A DNA stretch of 64,000 nucleotides from Puia sp. (GCA_031292515.1 JARLGZ010000269.1:1-64000), one strand, 5' to 3'. Positions 27,288-36,098 are shown, counted from the first letter of the stretch. Notes: generated by a model from the letters alone, not told the origin. Numbers and translations are program-made.

Positions 27288-27312
27288 AGCCCCTGCTTTG
27301 AAGGGGCTTTTT
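27288..27312 (+). terminator. Terminator of the kinase/regulator operon
   Basis: AGCCCCT (27288-27294) pairs with AGGGGCT (27302-27308) and continues into TTTTT. An outer GCCG/CGGC pair (27283-27316) can extend the stem. Confidence 0.8.
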
Positions 27313-27676
27313 CGGCTCAAAGAAGCGGCTTTGGGTTGATTTTGGCTTAATTGATAAAGTTTTGAGGACCCTGTGAACATATGATATTTTTTAATACTTC
27401 GTTGTGCGCTCCGAACAAAAAAGACTAATAGAATACCCTTACCAATACTTGAGTTTTTCATTAAATATTTTCTAATTCATTTGTTAAAACTTCCTATTAA
27501 CGCGGGTTTCATGGATCTTTAAAGTCGCATCCGAATCCAATGAAAGAAACCAACGAAAATCCAAAAGTCCAAAAATCCAATTCCGAATGAAATGACCACA
27601 TCCGGATCTTAGAAAAACCAAAAAGGGGTTTCCACCCCATCCGAAAAGCGTGGTTCAAAATCCTGTTGGAACACCG

Positions 27677-27707
27677 CCCCCAATCCTATGAAGACTGGGG
27701 GTTTTTT
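27677..27707 (+). terminator. Orphan terminator in the gap before purF
   Basis: CCCCCA (27677-27682) pairs with TGGGGG (27696-27701), followed by six T. The previous gene already has its own terminator at 27288-27312, and no plus-strand ORF lies between. The rest of the 27253-27849 gap holds a GGGG-TTTCCA-CCCC mini-hairpin near 27627 and the purF promoter region. Confidence 0.6.
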
Positions 27708-27779
27708 GTTGAGAGCCCACCCCGCCCCATCTTTAACAAGTCTTCTTCAACCCGATGGTCTTTCTTTCCGAAAATCCTG

Positions 27780-27815
27780 TAACTTTGCGGTTCATTTTAG
27801 CGGACCCTGGGTCCG
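27780..27815 (+). promoter_or_regulatory. Candidate purF promoter and palindrome
   Basis: TAACTTTG (27780-27787) fits the -7 consensus; a clear -33 box is not seen. Fourteen bases downstream, CGGACCCTGGGTCCG (27801-27815) is a perfect odd palindrome. It is followed by a GGCC-GAAAT-GGCC hairpin (27818-27830), all within the purF leader. An operator or RNA structure controlling purF is possible. Confidence 0.45.
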
Positions 27816-27849
27816 TTGGCCGAAATGGCCATAATAATGAACAAATTAC

Positions 27850-29697
27850 ATGAGTGATGCAATACAACATGAATGCGGTTTGGCATTCATAAGGCTCCGC
27901 AAACCGTTCTCCTACTATTTGCAGCGATATGGGACCGTTCTTTATGGTCTCAACAAGCTCTACCTGCTGATGGAAAAACAGCATAACAGGGGGCAGGACG
28001 GGGCCGGAGTAGCCGCGGTAAAACTGAACATAGAACCCGGCCATCCCTTTCTCCACAGAATACGCAGCAGCAAGACCCAACCCATCGTGGATATTTTCTC
28101 CCAGATCATGAATGAAGTCAAGGAACTGGAGAAATATCAGCCCGATATCACCAAACACCCCGGCCTGATGAAAGGCCATATCCCTTTCATGGGAGAGCTC
28201 TTGTTAGGGCACCTGCGTTATGGCACCCAGGGAAAGAACAACGTGGAGTTTTGCCACCCGTTCATAAAACGGGACACGATCCCCTCCCGGAACCTGGCCC
28301 TGGCCGGTAATTTCAACCTGGTCAATACCGACGAGCTGTTCGCCCTTATCAATATCGATCCTGGTGAATTCCAAAAGCAGAGCGACCTGGCGGCCATGAT
28401 GGAAGTGATTCATCACTTCATCGTAAAAGCCGATGAGTTGTCACCCGGAAGTCTCGACATGGTATCGATCCTCCAAAAAGCGGTACCGCTTTTCGACGGG
28501 GGATTTACCGTCGGCGGACTGCTCGGCAACGGCGATGGCTTTGTTTTCAGAGATGCGAATGGCATCAGACCCGCCTATTATTATATAAATGACGAGATCG
28601 TCGTGGCGGCCTCCGAACGCTCCGCGATCCGTACGGTATTCAATGTAGGAGAGAACGAAGTGCTGGAACTCATGCCGGGTATGGGACTGATCGCAAAATC
28701 AGACGGTGGCGTCAGCATCGAAAAAATACTGGAGCCAAGGGAAAGAAGAGCCTGCAGTTTTGAAAGGATCTATTTTTCCCGGGGCAGCGACGAAAAGATC
28801 TATCGTGAAAGGATCGCCCTCGGCTACAACCTCACCGATCAGATCCTCACCGCCGTTAACCACGACACCAAGAATACCATCATTTCCTTTATACCGAATA
28901 CGGCAGAGGTCGCCTTCTACGGCCTTTGGAAGGGATTGGATGACTACCTGAAGAACATTAAGATCCAGCGCATCCTCTCCTGGGGAAAGGACATCTCGGA
29001 AGATAAACTGATCGAGATGGTCAGCCGCCAGATCCGGGTGGAGAAAGTGGCCATCAAAGATGTCAAGATGCGCACTTTCATAGCCGAAGACGTGAGCCGC
29101 AATGAAATGGTGCAGCATGTCTACGACATTACTTATGGTACGGTCCAGAAAAAAGAAGACACCCTGGTGGTAATAGACGATTCGATCGTACGCGGCACCA
29201 CCCTGAAGGAGAGTATCATCAGGATGCTTTCCAGGCTGGAACCGAAGAAGATTATCGTGGTGTCTTCCGCCCCGCAGATACGTTACCCGGATTGTTATGG
29301 GATCGACATGAGCAAACTGGGCGACTTTATCGCTTTCAGGGCGGCTGTCGACCTGATGAAGGAGAGAGGCAGGGAACATTGCCTGCAGGAAGTATACGAT
29401 CGTTGCAAGGAGCTTCAGCGGACCGGTCAGTTGCACACCGAAAACGTAGTGAAAGGCGTTTATAAACCGTTCACACCCGAAGAGATATCCGCAAAGATCG
29501 CCGAGCTGATCACCCCCCCGGAAATAGACACCCCCGTTCAGGTCATTTATCAGACCATAGAATCCCTTCACAAAGCCTGTCCCACCAATACCGGGGATTG
29601 GTATTTTACCGGAGACTATCCGACACCGGGTGGCAACCGGGTGGTAAATAAGGCCTTCATCAATTTCATGGAAGGCAAAAACGTCCGCGGATATTAA
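27850..29697 (+). CDS. purF: Amidophosphoribosyltransferase, long PurF form
   Basis: PurF makes 5-phosphoribosylamine from PRPP and glutamine, the first committed step of purine synthesis. The N-terminal glutaminase starts with ECGLA. Its nucleophile Cys9 would need removal of eight residues, or the chain keeps a short N-terminal extension. RGQDGAG and HLRYGTQG are also present. The phosphoribosyltransferase half carries the PRPP loop VVIDDSIVRGTT (about 439-450) and APQIRYPDCYGIDMS. At 615 residues it is about 100 longer than the E. coli enzyme, with extra C-terminal sequence, as in a Bacteroidota-specific form. No other purine gene is adjacent. Confidence 0.85.
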   Translation: MSDAIQHECGLAFIRLRKPFSYYLQRYGTVLYGLNKLYLLMEKQHNRGQDGAGVAAVKLNIEPGHPFLHRIRSSKTQPIVDIFSQIMNEVKELEKYQPDITKHPGLMKGHIPFMGELLLGHLRYGTQGKNNVEFCHPFIKRDTIPSRNLALAGNFNLVNTDELFALINIDPGEFQKQSDLAAMMEVIHHFIVKADELSPGSLDMVSILQKAVPLFDGGFTVGGLLGNGDGFVFRDANGIRPAYYYINDEIVVAASERSAIRTVFNVGENEVLELMPGMGLIAKSDGGVSIEKILEPRERRACSFERIYFSRGSDEKIYRERIALGYNLTDQILTAVNHDTKNTIISFIPNTAEVAFYGLWKGLDDYLKNIKIQRILSWGKDISEDKLIEMVSRQIRVEKVAIKDVKMRTFIAEDVSRNEMVQHVYDITYGTVQKKEDTLVVIDDSIVRGTTLKESIIRMLSRLEPKKIIVVSSAPQIRYPDCYGIDMSKLGDFIAFRAAVDLMKERGREHCLQEVYDRCKELQRTGQLHTENVVKGVYKPFTPEEISAKIAELITPPEIDTPVQVIYQTIESLHKACPTNTGDWYFTGDYPTPGGNRVVNKAFINFMEGKNVRGY

Positions 29698-29925
29698 GCG
29701 CTCCCGCCGGAAACGGCAAACCGCTAATGGAAAATTCGTCTGCGACGCGGCCTTGTGAGGCCATAGCCATTCCTGTTAATTGAATAGCCCGTCCCGCCGT
29801 TTGTAAGAGTTTAAGTTGACAATCTCAGAGAAAATCCTTAATATTATATACTAGTATCATTGTATTGGAGACAGCCACTAGTGAAAACTAAAGAGGTTAA
29901 GGAGTTTAGTAATGCGCTTTTGATT

Positions 29926-29950
29926 GGTGAAGAGATGCCCTCTCTTCACC
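29926..29950 (+). terminator. Hairpin upstream of the second response regulator
   Basis: GGTGAAGAGA (29926-29935) and TCTCTTCACC (29941-29950) form a perfect 10-bp stem with loop TGCCC, followed by TTGTTT. It lies 230 bases after purF and 53 before the next gene, so it may end purF or act as an attenuator. Upstream, ACTAGT at 29850 and 29877 could form another hairpin. No ORF lies in the 29698-30003 gap. Confidence 0.55.
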
Positions 29951-30003
29951 TTGTTTAATCGCTGTGTAGAAAGTTTTACCTTTTTAGCATAAAATGAATC
30001 CTT

Positions 30004-30645
30004 ATGAAGAAAGTTTCCATTATGATTGTGGACGATCACACGCTGATCAGGGAAACCTGGAGTTTTTTGTTAGGTAAGAATGAAAATTTCGAAGTAGTAG
30101 CTGAATGCGGAGATGGCGAGCGCGCCATCGAACTAGCCAGGGACAAAAGACCCGACGTCGTTCTGCTGGATATCAATATGGCACCCATGAGCGGCTTCGA
30201 TATCCTGAAAATGATCCGCAAATATTCTCCCGGCTCAAAAATTATCGGCGTATCGATGCACTCGCAGCCTGCCTATGCAAAAAAGATGCTCCGTCTCGGA
30301 GCAAAAGGATACGTTACAAAGAATTCCCCCCGGAATGAAATGATGGAAGCGATTGTCGAAGTCAGCAATAACAATACATATGTATGCCAGGAAGTGAAAA
30401 ATATCCTGTCGGATCAGTTGTTGAACGGCGACCAAACCAATCCGGATATCAATAATCTCTCCGAAAGGGAGATGCAGATCGTACGCTCCCTGAAAGAAGG
30501 CCTCTCCTCCAAAGAGATCGCCTTGGAACTGAACATCTCCCTAAAGACGGTGGAAGTACACCGGCATAATATCCTGAAGAAGCTTAAGCTGAAAAACACC
30601 GTGTCCCTTATCAATTTTATCAACTCTCAGGCATTTGATCTGTAA
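30004..30645 (+). CDS. NarL/LuxR-family response regulator, paralogue of 26611-27252
   Basis: The 213-residue protein matches the upstream regulator in length and layout. It has receiver Asp56 (VVLLDINMAP), the GVSMHSQPAYAKKML stretch, Lys in YVTKNSP, and a LuxR helix-turn-helix with LSEREMQIVRSLKEGLSSKE and SLKTVEVHRHNILKKL. No kinase accompanies it. Because the receiver surface is so similar, cross-phosphorylation by the kinase at 24727 is a reasonable inference. The gene appears to be transcribed alone. Confidence 0.92.
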   Translation: MKKVSIMIVDDHTLIRETWSFLLGKNENFEVVAECGDGERAIELARDKRPDVVLLDINMAPMSGFDILKMIRKYSPGSKIIGVSMHSQPAYAKKMLRLGAKGYVTKNSPRNEMMEAIVEVSNNNTYVCQEVKNILSDQLLNGDQTNPDINNLSEREMQIVRSLKEGLSSKEIALELNISLKTVEVHRHNILKKLKLKNTVSLINFINSQAFDL

Positions 30646-30757
30646 AGCCATCGTGAATCGACGGAGGCAGGTTGTAGTTGTCGGATGCAGCAATAAGGGC
30701 ATTTCCTTATTGCCCGTCGATCATGCTTTGTCATTCTTTCTACCCTCAAATAATTGT

Positions 30758-30765
30758 TATATTTG
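30758..30765 (+). promoter_or_regulatory. -7 box upstream of sixA
   Basis: TATATTTG fits TAnnTTTG and ends nine bases before the ATG at 30775, so the mRNA would have almost no leader. A TTTG at 30727 is too far upstream for a normal -33 element. Confidence 0.45.
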
Positions 30766-30774
30766 TCTTCCCGT

Positions 30775-31278
30775 ATGAAGACTTTACTACTCATAAGACA
30801 TGCCAAAAGCAGCTGGGACAACGCTATCCTCAATGACAGGGATCGCCCGCTGAATGACAGGGGAAAGCGCGATGCTCCCGAAATGGCCCGCCGCCTGATT
30901 AGCAATGGCGTCGTAATCGACCGATTTATATCCAGCCCGGCAAGAAGGGCCCGGAAGACGGCCGAATTGTTTATAAAGGAATATGGAAGAAAGGAAGAGG
31001 AAATCCTTTTCATACCGGAACTATACCATCCCGACATCGGCAATTTTAACGATGTCATCGCCACCCTGGATGACACGTATAACCATGTCGCTATTTTTTC
31101 GCATAATCCCGGTATAACGGCTTTCATCAATACCCTGGACTCCGTGCATTTGGACAATATGCCGACCTGCGGTGTTTTTGCCGTCAGCAGCCGGGCCGCT
31201 TCGTGGAGCGTGTTTTTAAAGACACCCAAAGACTTCCTTTTTTTTGACTACCCGAAGGCGCTGCCGCCCCTTATTTGA
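30775..31278 (+). CDS. sixA: SixA-like phosphohistidine phosphatase
   Basis: The 167-residue protein is a small histidine-phosphatase-fold enzyme. RHAKSSW places the catalytic His at residue 9, RDRPLNDRGKRDAPEMA follows, and the second catalytic His is in IFSHNPGI. SixA removes phosphate from histidine of signalling or phosphotransfer proteins in E. coli; the substrate here is unknown. ATG at 30775 is preferred over the upstream TTG at 30754, which lies before the -7 box. Its 3' end overlaps the convergent glycosyltransferase gene by 31 bases. Confidence 0.85.
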   Translation: MKTLLLIRHAKSSWDNAILNDRDRPLNDRGKRDAPEMARRLISNGVVIDRFISSPARRARKTAELFIKEYGRKEEEILFIPELYHPDIGNFNDVIATLDDTYNHVAIFSHNPGITAFINTLDSVHLDNMPTCGVFAVSSRAASWSVFLKTPKDFLFFDYPKALPPLI

Positions 31279-32618
31279 GCAAGGATCTCCCGGATCTCCC
31301 TGTCAAGAAGATCCGTTTCGCGGCGACCGGCCCCTGGTCTGCCGGAATATTCATCCGCGCGGAAAGGAAAGCGCCTGGCCGCTTCGAGCATGGCAGGCAG
31401 CGAGAACCCATCCTGTTTTACACAAAGAAACATCTTCCTGCCTGCAAGATATTGCCCCAGATATTCCTGCTCGCTTTGCCCGGGGGTGGGTATGAGGACC
31501 GCCCTTTTTCCCAATGCGGCCAGATCCATGATGGTGCTGTATCCCGCGCGGCTGACTACGAGCGACGTCCTGTCCATGATCTTTTTTAGCGCGGCGGCGG
31601 GAAGATGCGAATAGACGGAGACATCCGCCATTTCGAAAGACCCGGCCGCTATATCATTCGCCCGGCCTTTGTCCCTTTCAATAGCCCATTCCCATTCTTC
31701 CCGCTTTGTTGAAATACCCTGCCTGCCGCCCGGAAGCCCTCTCACGATCACGGCCCTGCCGTCAAACCATCGTAATTCGCGGACGACCTGTCTCTCCAGC
31801 AGAGACCGCTGTGGTTCCGGGCCCGACAGCAGGAACAGGATGTCGATATCCTGCTCTTCCCGGAATCCGCCTTCGGCCCCCCGGGACAAAGCCCCTCCTC
31901 CGGAAGAAGGGATCTCTCCCTCCCGGAACAGTACCTCATTATTTTCCCCGGACAACACTCCTCCTTCGGAAGACCGTATACCCGCATTATCGGAAAATCT
32001 CGATAAAATACCTATATACCGAACATCCGTATGCGGAAATAGTTCCGGGTGCGACAACCGTCCCGCCAGCGTTCCGCCTGTTTCAAGGTCCGGTACCCAG
32101 CACCGCGAAAAGAAATCGATATACCGGTATTGCATCTTTTGCAGCCTTTGTTCCGCGGCTCTCCCAAAACGACCCTTTCCAAACGGGGTCTGTATGCACA
32201 ACTGGTGGGTGACGAAAACCGAAAATACTCCCTCCGCGTGCAGACCGTACCGGTTGTCTGAAATCACGAGATCCAGCCTCTCGCGGGCTAAAAAAGTCCG
32301 CAACCAGTGGTTTTCCCGCTTGATCGCGGTCAATATTTTCGGTATCTGGATAAATAGTTTCAGAAAGGTCGACCAGCGTCCGCGGGCATACTTTATGCCA
32401 TATCCGGGCAATTCGAGGCTGCGGATACCCGGAAATTCTCTCTCGAGCAACGATTTCTGCCCCCCCGAGGAGGCGATCAGCACCTCACAATCGAGCGCAA
32501 TTAATTGATTAATTATTGGAATACAACGTGTTGCATGACCGAGACCCCAATCCAGGGGGGCGATCAACACCCGGATCCTCTCCCCGGTGGAATTGTTAAG
32601 ATTTGAGATAGTTGTCAA
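31248..32618 (-). CDS. MurG/GT28-like glycosyltransferase with internal repeat insertion
   Basis: The 456-residue protein has a GT-B layout. The N-terminal Rossmann part carries VLIAPLDWGLGHATRCIP, and the C-terminal part carries SRAGYSTIMDLAALGKRAVLIPTPGQSEQEYL. The latter is the nucleotide-sugar binding pattern of Glyco_tran_28_C. Between the halves lies a Gly/Ser/Glu-rich insert of about 43 residues made of two imperfect copies of one unit (DNA 31914-31979 and 31851-31913). No ATG occurs near the N-terminus, so TTG at 32618 is the likely start. It is probably a cytoplasmic or membrane-associated sugar transferase of unknown substrate. Confidence 0.82.
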   Translation of the reverse strand: MTTISNLNNSTGERIRVLIAPLDWGLGHATRCIPIINQLIALDCEVLIASSGGQKSLLEREFPGIRSLELPGYGIKYARGRWSTFLKLFIQIPKILTAIKRENHWLRTFLARERLDLVISDNRYGLHAEGVFSVFVTHQLCIQTPFGKGRFGRAAEQRLQKMQYRYIDFFSRCWVPDLETGGTLAGRLSHPELFPHTDVRYIGILSRFSDNAGIRSSEGGVLSGENNEVLFREGEIPSSGGGALSRGAEGGFREEQDIDILFLLSGPEPQRSLLERQVVRELRWFDGRAVIVRGLPGGRQGISTKREEWEWAIERDKGRANDIAAGSFEMADVSVYSHLPAAALKKIMDRTSLVVSRAGYSTIMDLAALGKRAVLIPTPGQSEQEYLGQYLAGRKMFLCVKQDGFSLPAMLEAARRFPFRADEYSGRPGAGRRETDLLDREIREILAQIRGGSAFG

Positions 32619-32670
32619 CAGGGAATACTATTTTCTTTATAAAATAGTTTAAATTAGTAACATCAAAAGT

Positions 32671-32811
32671 ATGAAAACCCCCAGGTTAGTATTGATTGTC
32701 TTATTAATATTTGTTAGCATTGCAATGGTAAGTTGCGCTGCAGGCCATGGGATGGGTGGCTCCAGCAAAAGCTGCGGTTGCGGTGTAAATAAAGGAATGA
32801 GTGGCTATTAA
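32671..32811 (+). CDS. Small Cys/Gly-rich lipoprotein (46 residues)
   Basis: A short ORF starts with a basic N-terminus and hydrophobic stretch (RLVLIVLLIFVSIAM) and a VSC lipobox at Cys22. It should be a lipid-anchored peptide of only 25 mature residues. The mature part is GHGMGGSSKSCGCGVNKGMS, with a C-x-C pair. It has no match I recognise. The next ORF starts 12 bases downstream on the same strand, suggesting co-transcription. A metal- or thiol-related role is only a guess. Confidence 0.6.
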   Translation: MKTPRLVLIVLLIFVSIAMVSCAAGHGMGGSSKSCGCGVNKGMSGY

Positions 32812-32822
32812 AATCTAATAGA

Positions 32823-33071
32823 ATGAAAGCTTGTAATAGGGATTTGCTTGTTCTTGTGAAAGATGAATATATGAACGACCGGTTGATGGAGCAGGAGTTG
32901 GAACAATTGAATGATCTGTTGTTTCATTACGAGACCATGGAAAGCTTTTGCGTCGCTCACGAAGTGTTCGATCTCAATAAACATAAGACCATCCACCGCA
33001 TAGGGCCGATGCAAAAGATCATCCGGCAAAAAGAACTGAAGGCATTCCAGTTTATCTGCAATAAGAATTAA
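32823..33071 (+). CDS. Small hypothetical protein
   Basis: This 82-residue soluble protein is probably helical, with many charged residues (EYMNDRLMEQELEQLNDLLF) and no signal peptide. It follows the small lipoprotein by 12 bases and ends with a 4-base overlap into the convergent aminotransferase. I do not recognise a family. Gene-like spacing and normal composition support it being real. Confidence 0.55.
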   Translation: MKACNRDLLVLVKDEYMNDRLMEQELEQLNDLLFHYETMESFCVAHEVFDLNKHKTIHRIGPMQKIIRQKELKAFQFICNKN

Positions 33072-34327
33072 TCCTCCAGTTTTTTTATCGCTTCCCTTAG
33101 TTTTTCAAACATTTCGTCGATATCTTCCAGTTTACAGGTGCCCACGCTGAGCCTGTACCAGGGCGAATTTTTTCCGGCTCCGAACGCCGAGAAGGGAACG
33201 ACCGCCAGTTTCGCCTCATTGAGGATATAATCGGTGACGCCCGGCTGATCCTCTATCGGTTTCCCTGCTGCCGTTTTCTTTCCCGCCAGGTCGATCTTTA
33301 TAGTAAGATAAATGGCTGCCTGCGGCGCAATGGCATCAACGGAATATCCCTCCTGCTTCAGGTCCATGAATCCCTTATAGATCCTGTTCAGCCGCTCAGC
33401 CACCGCCGACCGGAATCCCTTCAGATAAGTATCGATCTCTTCTTTCTGCAACAGGAATTTTGCAGTAGCCTTTTGTTCCGCCATCGGAGCCCAGGATCCG
33501 ATATGCGTCATGATAGCCTTCATTTTATTGATCACCGCGGCGGGGCCGAACGACCAGCCGACCCGAACACCTGTCGCCGCGAAAACCTTGCTGATGGCAT
33601 CTATAAAAATCGTGTAGTCGCGCATGGCCGGCCTTACAGATACCGGGTTATAATGCCGGATATCACCATAGGTTAGATGCCAGTACATCTGGTCGTACAT
33701 CAGGTACAACTTCTTCTCCTCCGGGCCCCTTCGGGCATTCTCCGACAGGATGCCGTCACAAATGGCAGCCAGGTCTTTTTCCGTCAGCGTCGTCCCCGTT
33801 GGATTCTGCGGCGAGCAAAGACAGACCAGCGTGGCGCCTTTGAGGTGCGGCTCGATGGCGGAAGCCTCGGGCATAAAATTATTTTCGGGGCCCGCTTCAA
33901 CCACGATATGCGTTCCCTGCACGAAATGGGTATAGTGATTATTATTCCAGGAAGGGACCGCATAGATGATCTTATCCCCCGGATCGGCGAGGATCCTGAA
34001 TAAGGAATAGATCAGCGGTCTGCCGCCCCCTGCGACGAGGATCTCGTCGGGGCTGTATTCGAGATCTTCGCGCTCCTTCAGAAACGCTGCGATAGATTCC
34101 CGGAGATCCAGGTTGCCCTCGGCTGCAGGATAGTTGGTGAAATGAGACCGGTAGGCTGCGGCGATTCCGTCTTCCAGCGCCTTCGGGATCGGAAAGATCG
34201 CGGGATCGAAATCGCCGACCGTGAAATTATAGATCTTCTCGCCCAGGCGGATCTTCTCGCGGATATCTCCGCCCAGCTTGACGATTTCAGACCCGATCAA
34301 TGTTTCGGCCAAATGAGATAGCTGCAT
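33068..34327 (-). CDS. PLP-dependent aminotransferase, class I/II
   Basis: The 419-residue enzyme has the fold-type-I aminotransferase pattern. It has an N-terminal FTVGDFDPAIFPIP stretch, VAGGGRPLIYSLFRI, the LCSPQNPTGTTLT motif, and DAISKVFAATGVRVGW with the PLP Lys at about 247. A final conserved Arg lies in PWYRLSVG. It should transfer amino groups between an amino acid and a 2-oxo acid, aspartate-aminotransferase-like, but the substrate cannot be told. It is the only gene of its transcription unit visible here. Confidence 0.9.
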   Translation of the reverse strand: MQLSHLAETLIGSEIVKLGGDIREKIRLGEKIYNFTVGDFDPAIFPIPKALEDGIAAAYRSHFTNYPAAEGNLDLRESIAAFLKEREDLEYSPDEILVAGGGRPLIYSLFRILADPGDKIIYAVPSWNNNHYTHFVQGTHIVVEAGPENNFMPEASAIEPHLKGATLVCLCSPQNPTGTTLTEKDLAAICDGILSENARRGPEEKKLYLMYDQMYWHLTYGDIRHYNPVSVRPAMRDYTIFIDAISKVFAATGVRVGWSFGPAAVINKMKAIMTHIGSWAPMAEQKATAKFLLQKEEIDTYLKGFRSAVAERLNRIYKGFMDLKQEGYSVDAIAPQAAIYLTIKIDLAGKKTAAGKPIEDQPGVTDYILNEAKLAVVPFSAFGAGKNSPWYRLSVGTCKLEDIDEMFEKLREAIKKLED

Positions 34328-34402
34328 GTATTATCATTTTTTGCAAGTTCCCAACCTTCTTCCGTTCATTCCCCGCCTCGCAAAACTAATCAATCCTTAG
34401 GA

Positions 34403-35149
34403 TCAATTCTTTGCAATGGCGATTACCGAAAGTCCCGCGCTATGCCCGGTGACCGCATCAGCCATGCGAAAGACCGGAACCAGCTTATTGTATAAACGCA
34501 ACTGAAAACCGGGGATCGTCCTCCTCTTAAGCACCGAACCGGTCAGACACCAGCCCGTGATCCCCGCAAAATTGAAATACTGCGTGTGATTTACAGCCAG
34601 TCCCCCGGCTTCCAGCAACTGCCGCAGGCTTTTTTTATCGTACCGCCTGAAATGCCCCAGTTCCCGGTCCAGATTGTTGAAGAGAAATTGATAAGCAGGT
34701 ACGAGGACGATCAGCCGGCCGCCGGGCCTTAACATCTTTTTGCAATTGGCGATCGCCAGCGAATCTTCCCGGATATGCTCCACTACATTCAAGGCGACAA
34801 CGGAATCGAAATGATCTAAAAGCCGGGGATATCGTTCTTCAAAATCCGGCGCGGCCAGGTCCGCCCTGCATACATCGTCCAGCGTAGCCATTCCGCCAAA
34901 ACGGCTCCTTAGAATATCACAATACTCCTCCCGCAAGTCGCTAAGCGTCACCGGGATCCCCAGCTTTAGGAGCGAAACCGAAATATTTCCGATACCGCTG
35001 CCGATTTCGAGCAGCCTGCCGCTGCAATAGGGCCGTATGGTCTCAAAGAGCCAGCGGTTAAAGAGGGGCGCATGTGCGAATAGTTCCAGGGTTTCCAGGC
35101 CGGCGGGATCCGTGCCGGTACCGGTTGAGCTTGTGATTCCGGTGCCCAT
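34403..35149 (-). CDS. SAM-dependent methyltransferase, class I
   Basis: The 248-residue protein carries motif I LLEIGSGIGNISVSLL (about 47-62) and the post-motif VALNVVEHIREDS, typical of class I methyltransferases acting on small molecules or lipids. A hydrophobic patch near the C-terminus is possible. Its ATG overlaps the stop of the GT2 gene by one base (TGATG), so the two are coupled. With that partner it probably modifies a lipid-linked or cell-surface glycan precursor. Confidence 0.85.
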   Translation of the reverse strand: MGTGITSSTGTGTDPAGLETLELFAHAPLFNRWLFETIRPYCSGRLLEIGSGIGNISVSLLKLGIPVTLSDLREEYCDILRSRFGGMATLDDVCRADLAAPDFEERYPRLLDHFDSVVALNVVEHIREDSLAIANCKKMLRPGGRLIVLVPAYQFLFNNLDRELGHFRRYDKKSLRQLLEAGGLAVNHTQYFNFAGITGWCLTGSVLKRRTIPGFQLRLYNKLVPVFRMADAVTGHSAGLSVIAIAKN

Positions 35150-35871
35150 CAGGTAAACAAATTATACTTCAGGATACAAAAGATGGCCCGGAAACCGTCT
35201 TTCCAGTTGATCTTCTTTCCCTCCTTATAAGTACGGCCATAATAGGAGATGCCGACTTCGTAAATCCGGATTTCAGGGATTCGGGCAAGCTTTGCCGTGA
35301 TCTCGGGTTCGAAACCGAATCGCTTTTCCTTTAACGGGATTTGTTGTATGATGGAAGTCCGGCAAAGCTTATAGCAAGTCTCCATGTCCGTCAGGTTCAG
35401 ATTGGTGAACATATTGCTGAGGTTGGTCAGGAATTTATTGCCGAGAGAGTGCCAGAAGAACAGGATTCGATGAGAATTGCCGCCCAGGAACCGGGAGCCG
35501 TACACGACATCCGCGGACCCCCGGAAAACGGGTTTTAGCAGGTCATTGAACTCCTCGGGGTCATATTCCAGGTCGGCATCCTGTATTACGAGGTACTCGC
35601 CCGTGGCCTTCTGAATGCCGGTATGGATCGCGGCGCCTTTTCCCTTGTTGACCTCATGTTTGTAATATTGCAGGCTCAATTCCGGATGCTCGTTGCTGTA
35701 GCGCAGCAATACCGCTTCCGTATCGTCGGTAGAACAGTCGTTCACCAGGATCAGTTCCTTTTGTATGCCTTTTATCAGGACTACAGCAGCCACACGGTCC
35801 AGGATCATATGGATGGTCCTTCCTTCATTATATGCCGGTATGATGATCGACAATTTCTTAATGTTCTCCAT
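35149..35871 (-). CDS. Glycosyltransferase family 2 (polyprenyl-phosphate sugar synthase-like)
   Basis: The 240-residue protein is a GT-A enzyme with LSIIIPAYNEGRTIHMILDR and VNDCSTDDTEAVL. The metal-binding DADLEYDP and a GNKFLTNLSNMFTNLNLTDM stretch resemble DPM1/GtrB-type transferases that load a sugar on polyprenyl phosphate. It lacks the C-terminal membrane helices of GtrB. ATG at 35871 is preferred to upstream alternatives. It is translationally coupled to the methyltransferase downstream. Confidence 0.88.
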   Translation of the reverse strand: MENIKKLSIIIPAYNEGRTIHMILDRVAAVVLIKGIQKELILVNDCSTDDTEAVLLRYSNEHPELSLQYYKHEVNKGKGAAIHTGIQKATGEYLVIQDADLEYDPEEFNDLLKPVFRGSADVVYGSRFLGGNSHRILFFWHSLGNKFLTNLSNMFTNLNLTDMETCYKLCRTSIIQQIPLKEKRFGFEPEITAKLARIPEIRIYEVGISYYGRTYKEGKKINWKDGFRAIFCILKYNLFT

Positions 35872-36098
35872 GCTGACTTTTGTGGTTATTTTAATTACAA
35901 AACACAGGACGCAGAGGCTGGGCATTACACTTTCCCCGGTCCATAAAACTGTGCTGGTTGGCTATAAATCACTAAAGTACAATCTGATTTATGGTTATAC
36001 AACAACTTGTCTATAATTTTAAGAATAATAATACTGCCGGAATACCGCCCGGATGCTGCCAGGAGGGTACCGGGTATTGCCGGAGGGAAACAAAAAAG

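Noticed and set aside
28699-29571. 290-codon minus-strand open frame opposite purF
   Set aside because: It is antisense to the conserved phosphoribosyltransferase domain and has no recognisable features.
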